From Misgurnus anguillicaudatus (taxonomy: Eukaryota; Chordata; Actinopteri; Cypriniformes; Cobitidae): 64,000 nucleotides of DNA. Each line of letters opens with the position of its first letter. Position 1 is the first letter of the stretch. Shown here piece by piece: positions 61,355 to 64,000 of the stretch. The notes below the pieces were generated by a model, which was not told the DNA's origin, ran no database searches, and saw only the letters and a program-made list of their open reading frames with translations. The stretch lies in assembly GCF_027580225.2 (NCBI RefSeq), contig NC_073361.2, positions 17,741,001-17,805,000 on the forward strand, in the 5' to 3' direction. A program made the position numbers and the translations under genes.

Positions 61355-61793
61355 TTAACTCTTTCCCGCCATTGACGAGTTATCTCGTCAATTAAGAGAA
61401 AAAGTTTGCATAAAAAAGGTGTTGAATTAATTTTTATGTTAATCTGCAATACCACGATTATCCACTTTATGGATAATCCAATTTATGAAAAAACTGAAGA
61501 CAAAACGTTATTTACTAATTTTAAACTCTGTGCATGTTTTGATTATTGTTCTGAATCTGATCTCTAACAAAATTCCTTCACAAAAATGCAATTATTTCAG
61601 CTTTTTGCTAAAAATTTTTTTTTAATATTTTTAGAAAAACACCAATATTTAAGAGTTTATAAGCAGAGAAAATATGTTTATATATTTTTAGAAGAAAATT
61701 TTCCTGGAAGGCATTTTGTGAAACTTTTGTGGTAATCACAAAAAAAATGCTGGGGGCAACTATTCAAAAAATGGCTGGCGGGGAATGAGTTAA
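61355..61793. mobile_element. MITE with TTAACTCTTTCCCGCCA ends
   Basis: TTAACTCTTTCCCGCCATTG on the left and TGGCTGGCGGGGAATGAGTTAA on the right form inverted ends. Internal GACGAGTTATCTCGTC is a short perfect hairpin. About 440 bp, non-coding. Confidence 0.85.
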
Positions 61794-61844
61794 AAAATAA
61801 GTTAGGTAAATTTGTCTGTACAAACACCAAAAACCAAAGAAAAT

Positions 61845-61915
61845 GTTTATCTTTGATCTGATTCTTTCATATAATAAAAGTGAACAGGTGCCAGGAGCTT
61901 CAAAAAGGACAAAAC
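61845..61915 (-). repeat. Fragment of the 58.8-kb repeat, inverted
   Basis: GATCTGATTCTTTCATATAA ... GGTGCCAGGAGCTTCAAAAA is the inverse of TTTTTGAAGCTTGAAGCTCC...AAAGAATCAGATC in the tandem duplication. Confidence 0.65.
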
Positions 61916-62885
61916 AAATTATTCCTGTGACTTGTGCACTACATTCAAAGTTAAAAATATCTTTCAAGTTTTTAAAGTCACGGGAGCGAATTAAGAATAT
62001 CAAAATTAGATTTTTTATCTGAACTGTTTCTTTAGTAAACAACGCCACACGGCCTTCATAGTTGTGATGGCTTGCAGCAAATCCCTGCCGTGTCTGTGAA
62101 CATCTTGATTTTATGGAGGCAGAGCTCTTGCTAATCAATACAAAGCCTCCTAAGTCCTGCTTAAAGCATCGAGCGTCTCCCCGAAAAGCCGTAGTGCATG
62201 GCTCGGATGGGGCAGCGCTGCCGCATGCAGGGCACTTTAAATGCGTCGTCCGCCGCCTCTCAAATATGCTTGCTCATGCGAACTGCGTGCAGGAATCAAT
62301 AAGAGATTTACTTTTATTAGAAGCGGGTGTCATTTATATTTAAAATCTGGAAAATGTTTCCAAGTGATCTGTTCGCAGACAGATGTCTCCGTGAGAGGCT
62401 TCAAAACCCCCAGATTGAGTTGAGAAGGGTCAATGGAAAACAGGCAAACATTTCTCATCTTGTGGTGGGTGTGATCCTCTCCAGCTGACAACTTTTTGCC
62501 GGCTGAATAAAGTCATTGAAAGTATACACATCAGAGAATATTTTTAGCAAAGATGTTTACACATCACAAAATATATTTGATGTCTGATATGTAAATTGTA
62601 TCGATCAAGTACCATCTGCTCTCTTCTCCCGTATCCCATTTTATAATGTAGAGATATATATGACATAGATGAGCCATTTCTAGATGGATTTCTTCAAATA
62701 CTGTACACTGCAGTGTTACAGGCACAAAAATGGATATAGATGACCTGCTGTTGATTTACATTTTCATCTTTTTTCCAAAATCTGCAAAACTTGGATGCCC
62801 TGTATGAAGGGTGAAGGTGTGCTCACAACTGCCATGCAAACCATATCTTGCCAGCTTTCTCATGCTTACAATATGTAAGTATTAT

Positions 62886-63010
62886 GGTGCGTTCACACCA
62901 GACGCGGAAGAGACAGCAAGCACGTGATTTTCATGTTAAGTCAATGCAAAGATGCGAATAGTAAGGCTGTAACGATTAATCGTGCAAATGCACATTTTCT
63001 GAATGAATAA
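62886..63010. mobile_element. Partial inverted-repeat element, GGTGCGTTCACACC type
   Basis: GGTGCGTTCACACCAGACGCGGAAG ... TAAGTCAATGCAAAGATGCG at 62886-62956. The complementary GTCTTTGCATTGACTTTGTA appears at 63945-63964, so 62886 to beyond 64000 may be one element or two fragments. The window ends before the far end. Confidence 0.45.
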
Positions 63011-63930
63011 ATTCTAATCAATTACAGTGAAATGCCACCACATCCAAAAGCCAGAGGGCGCTCTTGTGCAGAAACTCCATTTGTGCCACAAAAGAAGAAC
63101 CATTACAAACGCTATTCCAGGAAATGTCTATAAGCATATTTACATCGCTGTTCTTCAAATAGTTTACTATTTTCATGATAATAAAGAATATTTTGAATGA
63201 TTGTGTTTGACGAGTGTTGCTTTTTTAAATGCATGTTGTAAACGACTCAGACTTATAATGATTTTAGATTGATAAGGACTTCCTACTGATCACAGACCTG
63301 TAGTACACGCACTAGCTGCGCATGAAACACAGAATCGGAGTCTTGCGATTCAGAATCAATTGCAGACAGTTATTTTTGCGCAGAAGGCAGGACACAGATA
63401 GTGCGGAATGCGCGAAATTGCGCGAGTTGAAAAATCTAAACGTTGGCGGATTTTCATGCAGCGTTAACCAATCAGGAGCTTGCTCTAGCATTGACGTAAA
63501 GACAGGAAGTGAGCGGAGGCAGAAAAACATAACAACAATGGAGCACAATCATCATCACTACACGAGACATCTTCATACTTTTACAGGAATTAAAAGGATC
63601 TTGTTTAGAAGAGTGAGAAGGTCGAACAATCTGGTAAGTTTACTCAATTTGAGCTATATTAGCCCCTCCCATGGCACAAATTTACGTGTGAATGTCACGA
63701 ATGACGAGAATTTCACGTGCGAATGAATGGAGTAAACTCAAAATGTTCAAGCGTCCAACTACGCACGAATAGCCCCTCTTCCGTGTTCGGTATTATGCTA
63801 AGTACACCCCAAACACCGGGCATCGCGTTAATATTTTCAACTTGGGCGAAGACGCGTTTGAGGTGAATAGCGCGTGTTTTCACAGCAAACGCGCTGCCCA
63901 TATCGCATCATCCGCATCGCCTCACTCAAG
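63011..63930. other. No gene supported
   Basis: An open frame at 63322-63726 (134 codons) lies between the inverted arms noted at 62886 and 63945. It shows no domain I recognise and is probably part of that element. Confidence 0.3.
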
Positions 63931-64000
63931 GACGCTTCTAATCACGTCTTTGCATTGACTTTGTATGTAATCTACTCGCGCAAATCGTTAAACTCGCATC

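Overview
The window is vertebrate nuclear DNA, almost certainly from a teleost and probably a cyprinid. It has spliced genes with GT/AG introns. It also holds a DANA/Mermaid-type tRNA-derived SINE head, many short palindromic DNA transposons of the kind abundant in zebrafish and carp, long GATA/GATG arrays, and AATAAA signals. The species cannot be named from sequence alone. No gene order typical of bacteria, no CRISPR array and no rRNA or tRNA gene was seen.

Layout. 1-8627: the 3' part of neto1 (+ strand; LDL-receptor class A exon, transmembrane/cytoplasmic exon, short last exon ending in the PDZ ligand TRV). A possible alternative last exon lies at 9961-10048. 13128-15947: an intact, intronless 939-codon mthfd1 (C1-tetrahydrofolate synthase) on the minus strand, apparently a functional retrogene. 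16514-18353: timm21 (six coding exons, +), head to head with mthfd1 across 566 bp that contain a hAT-type MITE with an 8-bp target duplication. 19866-28033: a four-exon gene (+) for a 168-residue single-pass membrane protein with three PPxY motifs; I do not recognise it by name. 28034-51780: gene-poor and dominated by DNA transposons. These include a nest of elements at 42441-48073 and about 1.6 kb of tetranucleotide repeats at 49999-51640. About 51780-52207: a GC-richer block that looks like a promoter plus first coding exon (11 codons, signal-peptide-like start, good donor) of a further + strand gene whose other exons would lie past the window end. 52208-64000: presumed first intron, with repeats only.

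The neto1 - timm21 neighbourhood matches human 18q22.3, where NETO1 and TIMM21 lie close together; this supports the neto1 rather than neto2 call. The genes are not a functional pathway: a kainate/NMDA-receptor auxiliary protein, a one-carbon enzyme, a mitochondrial import factor and a probable NEDD4-family adaptor. The only visible regulatory link is the shared divergent promoter of mthfd1 and timm21.

The most unusual points are the intact intronless mthfd1, the multi-level transposon nest with two exact 8-bp target duplications, the phase-compatible alternative neto1 exon, and the unnamed PPxY membrane protein. Repeat families are given letters (A, B, C...) used only within this report. I found no convincing previously undescribed biological system beyond these.
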